This document shows, one piece after another, positions 8,715 through 18,781 of a DNA stretch of 64,000 nucleotides (its first letter is position 1; each line of letters starts with the position of its first letter). The notes below the pieces were generated by a model that saw nothing but the letters and a program-made list of their open reading frames with translations, was not told the origin of the DNA and searched no databases. Source of the DNA: Sphingopyxis italica (GTDB taxonomy: Bacteria; Pseudomonadota; Alphaproteobacteria; Sphingomonadales; Sphingomonadaceae); contig NZ_JAATIT010000001.1 of the NCBI RefSeq assembly GCF_011926545.1, positions 124,001 through 188,000 of the forward strand, read 5' to 3'. The position numbers and the translations under genes were made by a program.

Positions 8715-9334
8715 CGTTACCGATCCTTTACCACTGCCCCGACGCCCGCTCGCTGCGCTGCCTGTGGGCGGTCGAGGAGGCCGGGATCGACGTCGACCTC
8801 AAGCTGCTCAAATTCCCGCCGCGCGCGTTCGAGCCCGATTATCGCGCGGTGAACCCGCTGATGACCATCCCCGGCTGGGTCGAGAATGGACGGCTGATGA
8901 CCGAATCCGCCGCGATCTGCGAGCGGATTGCCGAAAGAACCCCGCTCGAAGTCCGCCGGGGCGAAGGTGATTATTGGGATTATCGCAACTGGCTCCACCG
9001 CAGCGACGCGACGCTGACCTTTCCGCTCGCCATCATGCTCCGCTACACGCGCGTCGAGCCCGAGGAGCGGCGGCTCGCGCAGGCGGTCGAGGACTATAAA
9101 GCGTTCTTCGGCGGCCGGGCGAAGAGCATCGAGGCGGCGCTCGCCGACGGGCGCGAGTGGCTTGTCGCGGGGCGCTTCACCATCGCCGACATCGCGATCG
9201 GCTATGCCGCCTTCCTCGCGACGACGCTCGGCGCCGATGATTCGCTGGGCGAAGCAACGAAGGCATGGCTCGATCGCTGCATGGCGCGCGAGGGGTTCCG
9301 GCGCGCCCGCGCCCGTCAGAAGGCCGCCGCGTGA
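8711..9334 (+). CDS. Glutathione S-transferase family protein
   Basis: The 207-residue product has an N-terminal thioredoxin-like domain (residues 1-80) with the cis-proline region (NPLMTIPGWVENGRLMTESAAICERIAE), the usual glutathione-binding TES-type motif. The helical C-terminal domain ends in the N-capping motif FTIADIAIGY. It should conjugate or reduce electrophiles with glutathione in the cytoplasm; the substrate is not predictable. The ATG at 8711 overlaps the stop of the EamA transporter by ATGA, suggesting that the pair handles one compound. A longer frame upstream lies inside the transporter gene and is rejected. Confidence 0.92.
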   Translation: MTLPILYHCPDARSLRCLWAVEEAGIDVDLKLLKFPPRAFEPDYRAVNPLMTIPGWVENGRLMTESAAICERIAERTPLEVRRGEGDYWDYRNWLHRSDATLTFPLAIMLRYTRVEPEERRLAQAVEDYKAFFGGRAKSIEAALADGREWLVAGRFTIADIAIGYAAFLATTLGADDSLGEATKAWLDRCMAREGFRRARARQKAAA

Positions 9335-9342
9335 CGAAAAAG

Positions 9343-9370
9343 GGCTCCACCATCCGGTGAAGCCCTTCGT
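9343..9370 (-). terminator. Hairpin plus T-run, terminator for the minus-strand transcript
   Basis: Read on the minus strand, GGGCTTCACC-ggat-GGTGGAGCCC is followed at once by TTTTT. The stem is nine pairs with one mismatch. It would end transcripts coming leftward from the acyl-CoA ligase gene. The plus-strand reading lacks a T-run. Confidence 0.6.
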
Positions 9371-9540
9371 GCCCCCCGTGCATGGCAGTGCCAACGAGGA
9401 AAACGCATCGGCCTTTCGGGGTGTAGGTCGCGTGAAAGGCCGTATGTGGGGCCAATTTATGGTGCGGCGGATAGGTTGGCTTTCACATTCTCACGTATGC
9501 GCACGGCGGATATGGGGCGGGGAATTGCCCTCCCTATTTT

Positions 9541-9616
9541 GTCATCCCGGCGCAGGCCGGGATCTCGCCGATGCGTGAATCCGATGCGGTGAGATCCCGG
9601 CCTGCACCGGGATGAC
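9541..9616. repeat. Dispersed inverted repeat, GTCATCCCGG family, copy 1
   Basis: The arms 9541-9566 and 9591-9616 are 26 bases each and complementary with one mismatch. Each arm also contains CCCGG...CCGGG self-complementarity. The inner part holds GATGC repeated. It lies in the gap between two convergent genes, the usual place for REP-like elements. A second copy is at 12411-12490. Confidence 0.85.
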
Positions 9617-9654
9617 GATGAAAGGAATGTCGTGTTTCAGACGAAACCCCCCGC

Positions 9655-11214
<1,560 letters not shown>

Positions 11215-11316
11215 CGCCTCTCTCTCCTCGAATCGCGTCGTTTGCGCGCAATTGATGAGAAAGCTAACGGTTCTGCCAGCGAGGTAAAGCGCCGATCGCC
11301 GGACCTGTCAGGTGCG

Positions 11317-11952
11317 TCAGGTGCGGCGGAAGAGCAGCATCAGGTTGTTGGCGGGCATCGCGCGGCGCTCGGCGAAGCTTAGTCCGGCGTCGCGGGCGGC
11401 CGACCTGACCGTATCGGCGTCGCGCAGCCCCCATGCGGGATCGCGGCTGCGCAAGCTCGCATCGAAGGCGAGGTTGCTCTCCGCAGTCGGCTCATCGGCT
11501 TCGATATAAGGCCCGTAGAGGATCAGTGGCGCGCCGGGCGCGAGCAGGCGTGCAGCGCCGGCGAACAGGCCGAGCGTGGCTTCCCACGGGCTGATATGGA
11601 CCATGTTGATACAGAGGATCGCATCGGCGCGTTCGGTGGGCCAGTCGGGTTCTGCTGCGTCGAGCGCCCGCGGCGGCGCGATGTTCGTGCGTCCCGCCTC
11701 GACGCGCCAGGCCGCGATCGAGGCGAGGCCGGCAGGGTCGGGGTCGCTCGGTTGCCAGTCGAGGTGCGGGAAGGCCGCGGCGAAATGCACCACATGCTCG
11801 CCCGATCCGCTCGCGACTTCGAGCACCGTGCCCGACGGCGGCAGCCAGCCCGCGAGCACGGCGGCGATCGCGTCGCGGTTGCGCAGCGTCGCGGGGGCGT
11901 GGCGCTTTTCCGCTTCACCGCTGTCGCCGGGCATCCAGGGTTGCGGCGTCAC
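11317..11952 (-). CDS. DUF938-family SAM-dependent methyltransferase
   Basis: The 211-residue product has the class I methyltransferase motif I VLEVASGSGEHVVHFA, an acidic loop after strand 2 (DWQPSDPD) and the family signature ILCINMVHISPW. It also has LILYGPYIEADEPTAESN, characteristic of the DUF938 family, whose substrate is unknown. Translation probably starts at GTG 11952, which overlaps the stop of the ABA4-like gene as GTGA. The frame is open far upstream, but that part overlaps the neighbouring gene in another frame. Confidence 0.88.
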   Translation of the reverse strand: MTPQPWMPGDSGEAEKRHAPATLRNRDAIAAVLAGWLPPSGTVLEVASGSGEHVVHFAAAFPHLDWQPSDPDPAGLASIAAWRVEAGRTNIAPPRALDAAEPDWPTERADAILCINMVHISPWEATLGLFAGAARLLAPGAPLILYGPYIEADEPTAESNLAFDASLRSRDPAWGLRDADTVRSAARDAGLSFAERRAMPANNLMLLFRRT

Positions 11953-12395
11953 TTTTTCGTCTGCGCCCGCGCGCGACGCTCGCGTATGATCAGCCAGGCG
12001 AAGAGGCCGACCGGGCCGGCCATCAGCGTCAGGAACAGGAAGGGGAATTGCACCGCCCGGCTGAATCCCTTCTGATCGGCATCGCGCGCGATCCACATGC
12101 CGGTGAACAGGTCGAACGCCAGATAATGGATCCACCCCATCGTCGCCCCGCCCGGGCTGTCGAACAGCTTCATCACGCCTTTCAGCGTCGTGAAATCGGC
12201 CCCGCTCGCGCCGCCCGGGTCGATGCCGCCGGTCAGGAAACCGACGATCAATATGGTGTAGGCGAGGCACAGCAGGAACACGCCGACATAGAGGATAGCC
12301 GCGAGGATTTTGGGCCCGCGCGGCAGGAAGGCGAGCGCGATCCAGGCGGCGAAGGCCCAATAATTGGCCAGCAGAAAGACATTGTCCCAGCTCAT
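11949..12395 (-). CDS. ABA4-like (DUF4281) integral membrane protein
   Basis: The 148-residue protein has four predicted membrane helices and the motifs FLLANYWAFAAWIALAFLP at the start and GWIHYLAFDLFTGMWIARD in the middle. The latter (HYLAFDLF...W) is typical of the ABA4-like family, named after the plant neoxanthin-related protein. Many sphingomonads make hydroxylated carotenoids, so a carotenoid link is conceivable but not shown. It precedes and overlaps the DUF938 methyltransferase gene. Purine-rich sequence GGGGGAGA lies just upstream of ATG 12395. Confidence 0.85.
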   Translation of the reverse strand: MSWDNVFLLANYWAFAAWIALAFLPRGPKILAAILYVGVFLLCLAYTILIVGFLTGGIDPGGASGADFTTLKGVMKLFDSPGGATMGWIHYLAFDLFTGMWIARDADQKGFSRAVQFPFLFLTLMAGPVGLFAWLIIRERRARAQTKK

Positions 12396-12410
12396 ATCGT
12401 CTCCCCCTTT

Positions 12411-12490
12411 CCGTCATCCCGGCAAAGGCCGGGATCTCGCCGTTGGCAACCAACCCACCGATGAGATCCCGACCTACGTCGGGATGACGG
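12411..12490. repeat. Dispersed inverted repeat, GTCATCCCGG family, copy 2
   Basis: The left arm, 12411 to about 12440, and the right arm, about 12461-12490, are largely complementary. The core between them folds as GTTGG-caa-CCAAC. It shares its arm sequence with the element at 9541-9616. It lies 50 bases downstream of gcvPB, between that gene and the ABA4-like gene. Confidence 0.8.
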
Positions 12491-12540
12491 TTAAAGCTAG
12501 ACTAGCTCGATCCGCGCCGGCCGCTTTCGATGGGCTTTGA

Positions 12541-14085
12541 TCAACCCTCCCAGGCGAGCACGGGTTTGCGCGCCGCGAGCGTTTCGTCGAGGCGCGCGCG
12601 CGGCGCGAAATGCGGCGCCGATTTGAGCGCCGGGTCGCCGTTCTTCGCGCGCAAGGCAATGCTGCGCAGCGCGCCGATGAACTGGTCGAGCACCGCCTTG
12701 GACTCGGTCTCGGTCGGTTCGACGAGCATCGCGCCGTGGACGACGAGCGGGAAATAGACCGTCATCGGGTGATAGCCCTCGTCGATCAGCCCCTTGGCGA
12801 TGTCGAGCGTCGAGAAGCCTTCGGCGAGGCCCTTGTCGCTGAACAGTGCCTCGTGCATGCACGGACCCGATGCCGCGAAGGGCGCGTCGAGCACGTCCTC
12901 GAGGCTGCGCAGCACATAATTGGCGTTGAGCACCGCATCCTCGGCGACCTGCTTGAGCCCGTCGGCACCGTGGCTGAGGATATAGGTCAGCGCGCGGGTG
13001 AACATGCCCATCTGGCCGTGGAAGGCGGTCATGCGGCCGAAGGTCTGCGGATGATCTTCGCTCGCATTTTCCTCCTCGATCAAGCGGAAGTCATCGCCCT
13101 GCCTGGTGACGAAAGGCAGCGGTGCGAACGGAGCCAAAGCTTCGGACAGCACGACGGGACCCGAGCCGGGCCCGCCGCCGCCATGCGGGGTCGAGAAGGT
13201 CTTGTGCAGGTTGATGTGCATCGCATCGACGCCGAGGTCGCCGGGGCGCACGCGGCCGACGATCGCGTTGAAGTTCGCGCCGTCGCAATAGACATAGCCG
13301 CCCGCCGCATGGACCGCGTCCGAAATCGCCTTCATGTCGCGCTCGAACAGGCCGCAGGTGTTCGGGTTGGTGATCATCACCCCCGCGACATCGGGACCAA
13401 GGCGCGCCTTCAGCGCCGCCAGATCGACGCGACCTTCGGGCGTCGCGGGAATGTCCTCGACCGTAAAGCCCGCGAAGGCCGCGGTCGCGGGGTTGGTACC
13501 GTGCGCGCTTTCGGGAACCAGAATAACGCGGCGGTCCTCGCCGCGCGCTTCGAGCGCCGCCTTGATGCAGAGAATGCCGCAAAGCTCGCCATGGGCGCCC
13601 GCCTTTGGCGACATGGCGACGCTGTGCATGCCCGTCAGCTTGATCAGCCATTCGGCGAGTTCGTGGATCACCGCATAGGCGCCCTGCACCGTTTCCTGCG
13701 GCTGGAGCGGGTGGGCGTCGGCAAAGCCGGGCATCCGCGCGACCTTTTCGTTGAGGCGCGGATTGTGCTTCATTGTGCAACTGCCGAGCGGGAAGAGGCC
13801 GAGGTCGATGGCGTAATTCTGCCGCGACAGGCGCGTGTAATGGCGCACCGTTTCGGATTCGCTGAGGCCCGGGAGGCCGATCGGCGCGGTCCGTGCGAGC
13901 GCGCCGAGGTCGGCGGCGGGCGCGTCCTCGTCGAAATCGACGCCGGTGGTCTCGCTGCCGCCGATTTCGAAGATCAGCGGTTCCTCGAGCATCAGCGCGC
14001 GATTGCCGGTGAAGGTGACAGTGTCGTCGGCGCCGCCGGCGCTGTTCATTTCGGGGCGCCAGCCGGCGCGGTTGAGCGCGGTCAT
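12541..14085 (-). CDS. gcvPB: Glycine dehydrogenase (decarboxylating) subunit 2, P-protein beta
   Basis: This 514-residue protein is the PLP-bearing half of the split P-protein of the glycine cleavage system. It decarboxylates glycine and passes the aminomethyl group to the lipoyl arm of GcvH. The PLP lysine is K295 in [18 protein letters not shown], with [11 protein letters not shown] and YCDGANFNA upstream as expected. The ATG at 14085 overlaps the gcvPA stop as ATGA. A longer frame up to 14592 runs through gcvPA and is not used. It is the last gene of the riboswitch-controlled gcv operon; a hairpin repeat follows at 12411-12490. Confidence 0.97.
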   Translation of the reverse strand: MTALNRAGWRPEMNSAGGADDTVTFTGNRALMLEEPLIFEIGGSETTGVDFDEDAPAADLGALARTAPIGLPGLSESETVRHYTRLSRQNYAIDLGLFPLGSCTMKHNPRLNEKVARMPGFADAHPLQPQETVQGAYAVIHELAEWLIKLTGMHSVAMSPKAGAHGELCGILCIKAALEARGEDRRVILVPESAHGTNPATAAFAGFTVEDIPATPEGRVDLAALKARLGPDVAGVMITNPNTCGLFERDMKAISDAVHAAGGYVYCDGANFNAIVGRVRPGDLGVDAMHINLHKTFSTPHGGGGPGSGPVVLSEALAPFAPLPFVTRQGDDFRLIEEENASEDHPQTFGRMTAFHGQMGMFTRALTYILSHGADGLKQVAEDAVLNANYVLRSLEDVLDAPFAASGPCMHEALFSDKGLAEGFSTLDIAKGLIDEGYHPMTVYFPLVVHGAMLVEPTETESKAVLDQFIGALRSIALRAKNGDPALKSAPHFAPRARLDETLAARKPVLAWEG

Positions 14086-15440
14086 GCCAGCACCTCCTTC
14101 AGGGCCGCGGCGAAGGCGGAAATATCCGCTTCGGTCACGGTTTCGGTTACGGCGACGACGAGGCCGTTTTCCAGGCCGGCGTTGTCGGGATAGAGACGGC
14201 CGAGCGAGACGCCGCCGAGGATGTCCTTTTCGGCGAGCTTGTGGATCACCGGCCGCGCGGCGGTCGGGAGCAGCAAAGTGAATTCGTTGAAGAAGCTGGC
14301 GTTCAGCACCGACACGCCCGGCACCTTCGCCAGTTCGGCGGCGGCCGCCTTTGCCCGGCCATGGTTGATCGCGGCAAGCTGGCGGAGGCCGGCTTCGCCG
14401 AGCAGGGTCATATGAATGCTGAAGGCCAGCGCACAAAGACCTGAATTGGTGCAGATATTGCTCGTCGCCTTTTCGCGGCGGATATGCTGTTCGCGCGTCG
14501 AGAGCGTCAGCACGAAGCCGCGCTTGCCGTTGGCGTCGACGGTCTCGCCGCACAAACGCCCCGGCATCTGGCGGACATATTTGGTCTTGCACGCGAAGAG
14601 GCCAACGTAAGGCCCGCCGAACTGGAGGCCGACGCCGAGCGACTGTCCCTCGCCCACCACGATGTCGGCGCCCATTTCGCCGGGCGACTTGATCAGGCCG
14701 AGCGCCACGGGCTCGGTCACCACCGCGATCAGCAACGCGCCCGCGGCCTGACAGGCTTCAGCGAGCTTCGTCATGTCGTCGATGCGGCCGAGGATGTCGG
14801 GATATTGGACGACGACGCAGCTCACCTCCTTGTCGATGCTGCCCGCCAGTGCGGCCCAGTCGGTGCCCGCTTCGAGGGTCGGATCGCCATCGACCAGCAC
14901 ATCGCCGGTATATTTCGCCATCGTGCGCGCGACGCTGCGGTAATGCGGGTGGAGGCCGGTCGAGAGCAGGGCCTTGGCGCGCTTGGTGATGCGGCGCGCC
15001 ATCACGATCGCTTCCCAGCAAGCGGTCGAACCGTCGTACATCGACGCGTTGGCGACGTCGGTGCCCAGCAGCCGCGCGACCTGCGACTGAAATTCGAACA
15101 GCATCTGCAGCGTGCCCTGCGCGATTTCGGGCTGGTAAGGCGTATAGGCGGTGAGGAATTCGCCGCGCTGGATCAGATGATCGACGCTCGCCGGAACATG
15201 GTGGCGATAGGCACCGGCACCGAGGAAGAAGGGGCCTTCGCCCGCAGCGCGGCTGCGGCGCGCGAGGGCCCCCATGTGGCGCTCGACCGCGAGTTCGCTC
15301 GCATGGTTCGGCAGGCCCGCGATCGGGCCGTCGAGCCGCGCCTCGGCGGGCACATCGGCGAACAGGTCGTCGATCGACGACGCGCCGATGGTGTCGAGCA
15401 TCGCCGCGCGGTCATCGGGAGTGAGAGGGAGATAACGCAT
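14082..15440 (-). CDS. gcvPA: Glycine dehydrogenase (decarboxylating) subunit 1, P-protein alpha
   Basis: This 452-residue protein is the other half of the split P-protein and forms the heterotetramer with GcvPB. The N-terminus [15 protein letters not shown] and the segment [23 protein letters not shown] are diagnostic of the family. The PLP lysine lies in the partner subunit. A CGGAG site stands 8 bases before ATG 15440. The start follows the glycosyltransferase-like gene by 12 bases, and the stop overlaps gcvPB by ATGA, so both subunits are made in equal amounts. Confidence 0.97.
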   Translation of the reverse strand: MRYLPLTPDDRAAMLDTIGASSIDDLFADVPAEARLDGPIAGLPNHASELAVERHMGALARRSRAAGEGPFFLGAGAYRHHVPASVDHLIQRGEFLTAYTPYQPEIAQGTLQMLFEFQSQVARLLGTDVANASMYDGSTACWEAIVMARRITKRAKALLSTGLHPHYRSVARTMAKYTGDVLVDGDPTLEAGTDWAALAGSIDKEVSCVVVQYPDILGRIDDMTKLAEACQAAGALLIAVVTEPVALGLIKSPGEMGADIVVGEGQSLGVGLQFGGPYVGLFACKTKYVRQMPGRLCGETVDANGKRGFVLTLSTREQHIRREKATSNICTNSGLCALAFSIHMTLLGEAGLRQLAAINHGRAKAAAAELAKVPGVSVLNASFFNEFTLLLPTAARPVIHKLAEKDILGGVSLGRLYPDNAGLENGLVVAVTETVTEADISAFAAALKEVLA

Positions 15441-15452
15441 GAAATACTCCGG

Positions 15453-16259
15453 TCAGCTATCGGAAGAAGAAGCAAAAAGCGGTGCGAGATCTGCCAGCGA
15501 TCCGCGAAAAATGGCGGGGCCGCTGTGCGTCGTGCGGACCCAGGGCGCGAGCCAGATGCGAAAACCCGCATCGCGCGCGCGGCGGCAGAAAGCATAATCC
15601 TCGGACAGCATCAGGCCGCTGCTCGGGTCGATCTCGGGCAGGAAGAGCGCGTGGACGCTTTCGCCCACCCCCGTTCCCTGCCGGTCGCGCGCATCGGTGC
15701 GGAAGGCGAGTTCGGGGTGCCGCGCGCCGAGCGTTTCGACGACGTCGCGGCGGATCAGCATCAGTCCGGTGCCAAGCTGCGACAATTCGACAAGATCGGT
15801 CAGCGCAAAGCGTTGGTCGGCGTGCAGGAAACTCAATGCGAAATCGCCCGCATAGCGAGCAAGGTCGGCCGCATTGTCCTTCCCAAGTCCGCGCTCGGCG
15901 GCGCGCGCGACCTGCGGCCAGTTGACCGTGCGGCGCGGCACCGCGGCGCCGAGGATCGCGCAGTCGGGCCGGGCCATCATCGCCGCGATCATCGCGAAAA
16001 TATCGGCGGCGGCGAAATCGATATCGGCATCGACGAAGAGCAGATGCGTGCAATCGCTCTGCACGAACAGGTCGGCAAGCAGGCTGCGCGCGCGGTGGAT
16101 CTGCGCTTCGTGGAGAATGAACTCGAACCGCACCGGCACACCCTCTGCCTGCGCCGCCAACGCGAGACCCAGCGCCGCGCGGACATAGGTGCCCTGCGCG
16201 CCGTCATAGATCGGCGTCGCCACCATCAGGCGGCAATTGGCTGGCGCGGCGTCGGTCAT
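15453..16259 (-). CDS. Glycosyltransferase-like protein inserted in the gcv operon
   Basis: The 268-residue product resembles a GT-A-fold (family 2-like) transferase. It begins RLMVATPIYDGAQGTYVRAAL and continues ILHEAQIHRARSLLADLF. It holds a DxD-type motif in LLFVDADIDFAAADIF, followed by CAILGAAVPRRTVNWPQV, LGTGLMLIRRDV and LSEDYAFCRRARDAGFRIW. No signal peptide or membrane segment is present. The donor and acceptor are unknown. It sits between gcvH and gcvPA with gaps of only 39 and 12 bases, so it must share the riboswitch-controlled transcript. No role in glycine cleavage is known for this family. Confidence 0.8.
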   Translation of the reverse strand: MTDAAPANCRLMVATPIYDGAQGTYVRAALGLALAAQAEGVPVRFEFILHEAQIHRARSLLADLFVQSDCTHLLFVDADIDFAAADIFAMIAAMMARPDCAILGAAVPRRTVNWPQVARAAERGLGKDNAADLARYAGDFALSFLHADQRFALTDLVELSQLGTGLMLIRRDVVETLGARHPELAFRTDARDRQGTGVGESVHALFLPEIDPSSGLMLSEDYAFCRRARDAGFRIWLAPWVRTTHSGPAIFRGSLADLAPLFASSSDS

Positions 16260-16298
16260 CGCATCCCTCCCCCTCCCGCCCGCGGGAGGGGCGATCGG

Positions 16299-16670
16299 TT
16301 ACAGGGCGTCGCAGAAGGCCTTGTAGCCCTTTGCGTCCATCAGGCCGTCGAGCTGGCCCTTGTCGGACAGCGTCATGCGAAAGAACCAGCCTCCACCTTC
16401 GGGGTCCGAATTGACGAGCGCGGGGTCGTCTTCGAGCTGACCATTGCCTTCGGTCACGGTGCCATCGACGGGGGCAAAGACGTCGCTGGCGGCCTTCACC
16501 GATTCGACCACCGCGGCATCGCCGCCCGCGGTCAGTTCGGCGCCGGTGTCGGGAACTTCGACGAAGACGATGTCGCCGAGCTGGCCCTGCGCGAAGTCGG
16601 TGATGCCGACCGTCGCGACGTCGCCGTCGACGTCGATCCATTCATGTTCTTCGGTGTAATAACGCGGCAT
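16299..16670 (-). CDS. gcvH: Glycine cleavage system H protein
   Basis: The 123-residue lipoyl carrier shuttles the aminomethyl group between the P, T and L proteins. The lipoylated lysine is K59 in [17 protein letters not shown]. The start [17 protein letters not shown] and the full length match the family. It follows gcvT by three bases and is followed after 39 bases by the glycosyltransferase-like gene. Confidence 0.97.
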   Translation of the reverse strand: MPRYYTEEHEWIDVDGDVATVGITDFAQGQLGDIVFVEVPDTGAELTAGGDAAVVESVKAASDVFAPVDGTVTEGNGQLEDDPALVNSDPEGGGWFFRMTLSDKGQLDGLMDAKGYKAFCDAL

Positions 16671-16673
16671 CGA

Positions 16674-17822
16674 TCAGGCTCCCTGTTTGCGCACATAGCG
16701 GTGCGGAATGAATGGCATGGCGGTGACGGTGCAATGGACCAGCTTGCCGCGCACTTCGGCGGCGACGGCGGTGCCCGGCACGGCGTGATCGCGCGGGACA
16801 TAACCCATGGCGATCGGCGCGCCGACGCTGGGGGCGAAACCGCCCGAGGTCACGACGCCGATCTCGTCCTCGCCGTCGAACAGCTTGGCGCCCTCGCGCA
16901 CCGGCAGCTTGCCGTCGACGGTGAGACCGACGCGCTTGCGGGGCGGGCCGTCCTCAAGATGACCGAGGATGCGCGCGGCGCCGGGGAAATTCTCCTCTGC
17001 GCGGCGGCGCTTGCTGATCGCGAAGCCGAGGTCGGCTTCGGCGGGGTCGATTTCGGGGGTCATGTCGTGCCCGTAGAGCGGCAGGCCCGCTTCGAGCCGC
17101 AGCGAATCGCGCGCGCCGAGGCCGATCGGCTTTACTTCTTCCATTGCGCAGAGCGCGTCGGCGAAGGCGGTGAGCGCCTCACCCGGCAGCGAAATCTCGA
17201 AGCCGTCCTCGCCGGTGTAGCCCGAGCGGCTGACGCTGACCGGCACGCCGTTCCAATCATAGGGACTTGCCTGCATGAAGACGAGTTCGCTCACCGCCGG
17301 CCAGCCGGGCTGGAGCGGCGTCAGGCCCATTCGCGTCAGAACATCGACCGCCTTTGGACCCTGCAGCGCGAGCAAACCATGATCGTCCATATGATTGAGC
17401 GTGATCTCGTCGGACAGATTGTCGCGCAAATGGGCGATATCGTCCCATTTCACCGCGCCATTGACGACAAGGTAGAAGCTGTGGCCGCTGTTGGTGACCA
17501 TCAGGTCGTCGAGGATGCCGCCGTCTTCGTCCAGCAGCAGCGAATAGCGCATGCGGCCGGGTTTCAGCGCCGAGATGTCGCCGGGGACGAGCGTTTCGAG
17601 CGCCTCGGCGACATTGTCGCCGGTGAGGACCAATTGTCCCATGTGGCTGACGTCGAACAGGCCGGCGCTTTCGCGCGTCCAGAGATGTTCGGCCATGATG
17701 CCTTCATATTGGATCGGCATCCAATAGCCGGCGAATTCGACCATGCGGCCGCCCTTCGCGCGGTGCCAGGCGTCGAGGGGCAGGGTGGCCGTTTCGATCG
17801 GAATTTCTTCATCTTCGCGCAT
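16674..17822 (-). CDS. gcvT: Glycine cleavage system aminomethyltransferase (T protein)
   Basis: This 382-residue enzyme moves the methylene group from H-protein to tetrahydrofolate and releases ammonia. Family features include MVEFAGYWMPIQYEG, GLFDVSHMGQLVLTG, RSGYTGEDGFEISLPGE, IGLGARDSLRLEAGLPLYGHDM and the C-terminal barrel with IGVVTSGGFAPSVGAPIAMGYV. The ATG at 17822 has GGGAG about 8 bases upstream and is the first usable start after the riboswitch. It is the first gene of the operon. Confidence 0.96.
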   Translation of the reverse strand: MREDEEIPIETATLPLDAWHRAKGGRMVEFAGYWMPIQYEGIMAEHLWTRESAGLFDVSHMGQLVLTGDNVAEALETLVPGDISALKPGRMRYSLLLDEDGGILDDLMVTNSGHSFYLVVNGAVKWDDIAHLRDNLSDEITLNHMDDHGLLALQGPKAVDVLTRMGLTPLQPGWPAVSELVFMQASPYDWNGVPVSVSRSGYTGEDGFEISLPGEALTAFADALCAMEEVKPIGLGARDSLRLEAGLPLYGHDMTPEIDPAEADLGFAISKRRRAEENFPGAARILGHLEDGPPRKRVGLTVDGKLPVREGAKLFDGEDEIGVVTSGGFAPSVGAPIAMGYVPRDHAVPGTAVAAEVRGKLVHCTVTAMPFIPHRYVRKQGA

Positions 17823-17884
17823 ATCGCACTCCCGTCGTTGACACGGCAAGTTGCGGCCCGGTGCCGCCCTGTCGCCATGCCCCC

Positions 17885-18075
17885 TCTGTCACGGGAACCT
17901 GAGAGTTTTCCTCCATATATCATGGAGTTACCCCTTCGGTGGTTCCGGCAGAATCGGCCGGAACGCTTTCCAGAGTGTCCGTTCCAGCCTGCGCGGTCCT
18001 GCTGACCTGAGAGTTTCCGGGGCGGTTGCTCCTTCGGTGGCGGGGTTGCCCCCGCGCTCTCCCGCGCGGCCGGTC
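17885..18075 (-). promoter_or_regulatory. Tandem glycine riboswitch upstream of gcvT
   Basis: Read on the minus strand, two glycine aptamers follow each other. The first (18075 to about 17997) has GCGCGGGAGAGCGCG, the core CCACCGAAGGAGCAAC and the closing ACTCTCAGGT. The second (about 17985 to 17885) has ACTCTGGAAAGC, CCACCGAAGGGGTAAC and again ACTCTCAGGT. These cores are the hallmarks of the gcvT/glycine riboswitch. Tandem glycine riboswitches ahead of gcvT usually turn expression on when glycine is abundant. No strong terminator is obvious between the second aptamer and gcvT, so control may act on translation. Confidence 0.93.
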
Positions 18076-18131
18076 GAATCCCTTGGTGGAACCCGACAGA
18101 CGCCGCGAGCCTTGGCGCCGCGCCTTTGCAG

Positions 18132-18137
18132 AGTCAA
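18132..18137 (-). promoter_or_regulatory. Possible -35 element for the gcv operon
   Basis: TTGACT on the minus strand stands about 60 bases before the first aptamer and overlaps the stop codon of the preceding gene. The -10 about 17 bases on (CAAGGC) is poor. The tight gap means that the gcv promoter must lie here or inside the upstream gene. Confidence 0.3.
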
Positions 18138-18781
18138 TCGGCGAGCGCGCCGAGCGCGTCGTTTTCGTGGATATATACGCCCGGACCATCTTGCCCCGCG
18201 AGCGCGACGATCGCGGCGGCGACGGTATCGCCCGAAATCGAGCGATAGCGGCGGAAGCGGCCGTGGAGCAGCGCGTCGGTCAGCGGCGCGGCGATCGTCG
18301 CCAGCCCCTCGGCGAGGCGTTGGGGTCCCGGCCGGTCGCCGCGGAGCAGGCCGGGGCGGATGAGATCGAGGCGGCCGAAGCCGAGCGCGCGAAGGTCGTC
18401 CTCGGTCTCGCCCTTGGTGCGCAGGTAGAAATTGCCGCTCTTTGCCGCGGCGCCGACCGAGCTGACCGCGATCATATGCGGCGTGCCGCCCGCCCTCGCC
18501 CCGCGCGCGGCGGCAAGTATGAGGTCGTGATCGACCGCGCGGAACGCCGCCTGCGATCCCGCCTGGCGGATCGTCGTGCCGAGGCAGGAAATGAGGACGG
18601 CGGGCCGCTCGGCGGCGATGATGTCGGCCCAGCGTTCGGACGGAGCGACCAGTTCGCGGTGATGCGGGGCCAGACTCTCGACCTCGCGCCGCGCGAGAAC
18701 GGTGACGGACGTGGAACCGAAATGCCCGATCACCGCGCGTCCGACCATCCCGGTCGCGCCGACGATCAGCGCGTCAGGCAT
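18134..18781 (-). CDS. NAD(P)-binding Rossmann protein (SDR-like, TIP30/YbjT type)
   Basis: The 215-residue product starts with a Rossmann dinucleotide loop (ALIVGATGMVGRAVIGHF), followed by the second strand VTVLARREVE and ISCLGTTIRQAGS. The segment HMIAVSSVGAAAKSGNFYLRTKGETEDDL has the Ser...Tyr-x-x-x-Lys arrangement of atypical short-chain dehydrogenases. The domain resembles the small NAD(P)H-binding proteins annotated as NmrA/TIP30-like. The substrate is unknown. Its start overlaps the 3' end of the dGTPase gene by 8 bases, and its stop lies at the promoter of the gcv operon. Confidence 0.85.
   Translation of the reverse strand: MPDALIVGATGMVGRAVIGHFGSTSVTVLARREVESLAPHHRELVAPSERWADIIAAERPAVLISCLGTTIRQAGSQAAFRAVDHDLILAAARGARAGGTPHMIAVSSVGAAAKSGNFYLRTKGETEDDLRALGFGRLDLIRPGLLRGDRPGPQRLAEGLATIAAPLTDALLHGRFRRYRSISGDTVAAAIVALAGQDGPGVYIHENDALGALAD

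Larger units (their letters stand above)
9335..9654. other. 320-base gap between convergent genes; hairpin elements only
   Basis: The gap separates the GST gene from the convergent acyl-CoA ligase gene. It holds the minus-strand terminator at its left and a 76-base inverted repeat at 9541-9616. The piece between them, about 9375-9540, contains no coding frame with a ribosome site and no structure that I can support. Confidence 0.6.

Noticed and set aside
14484..18005. 1173-codon open frame on the plus strand opposite the gcv operon
   Set aside because: It lies antisense to gcvPA, gcvH and gcvT, crosses the glycine riboswitch and has Arg/His/Asp/Ala-rich composition. Such shadow frames are common in high-GC DNA with strong third-position bias.
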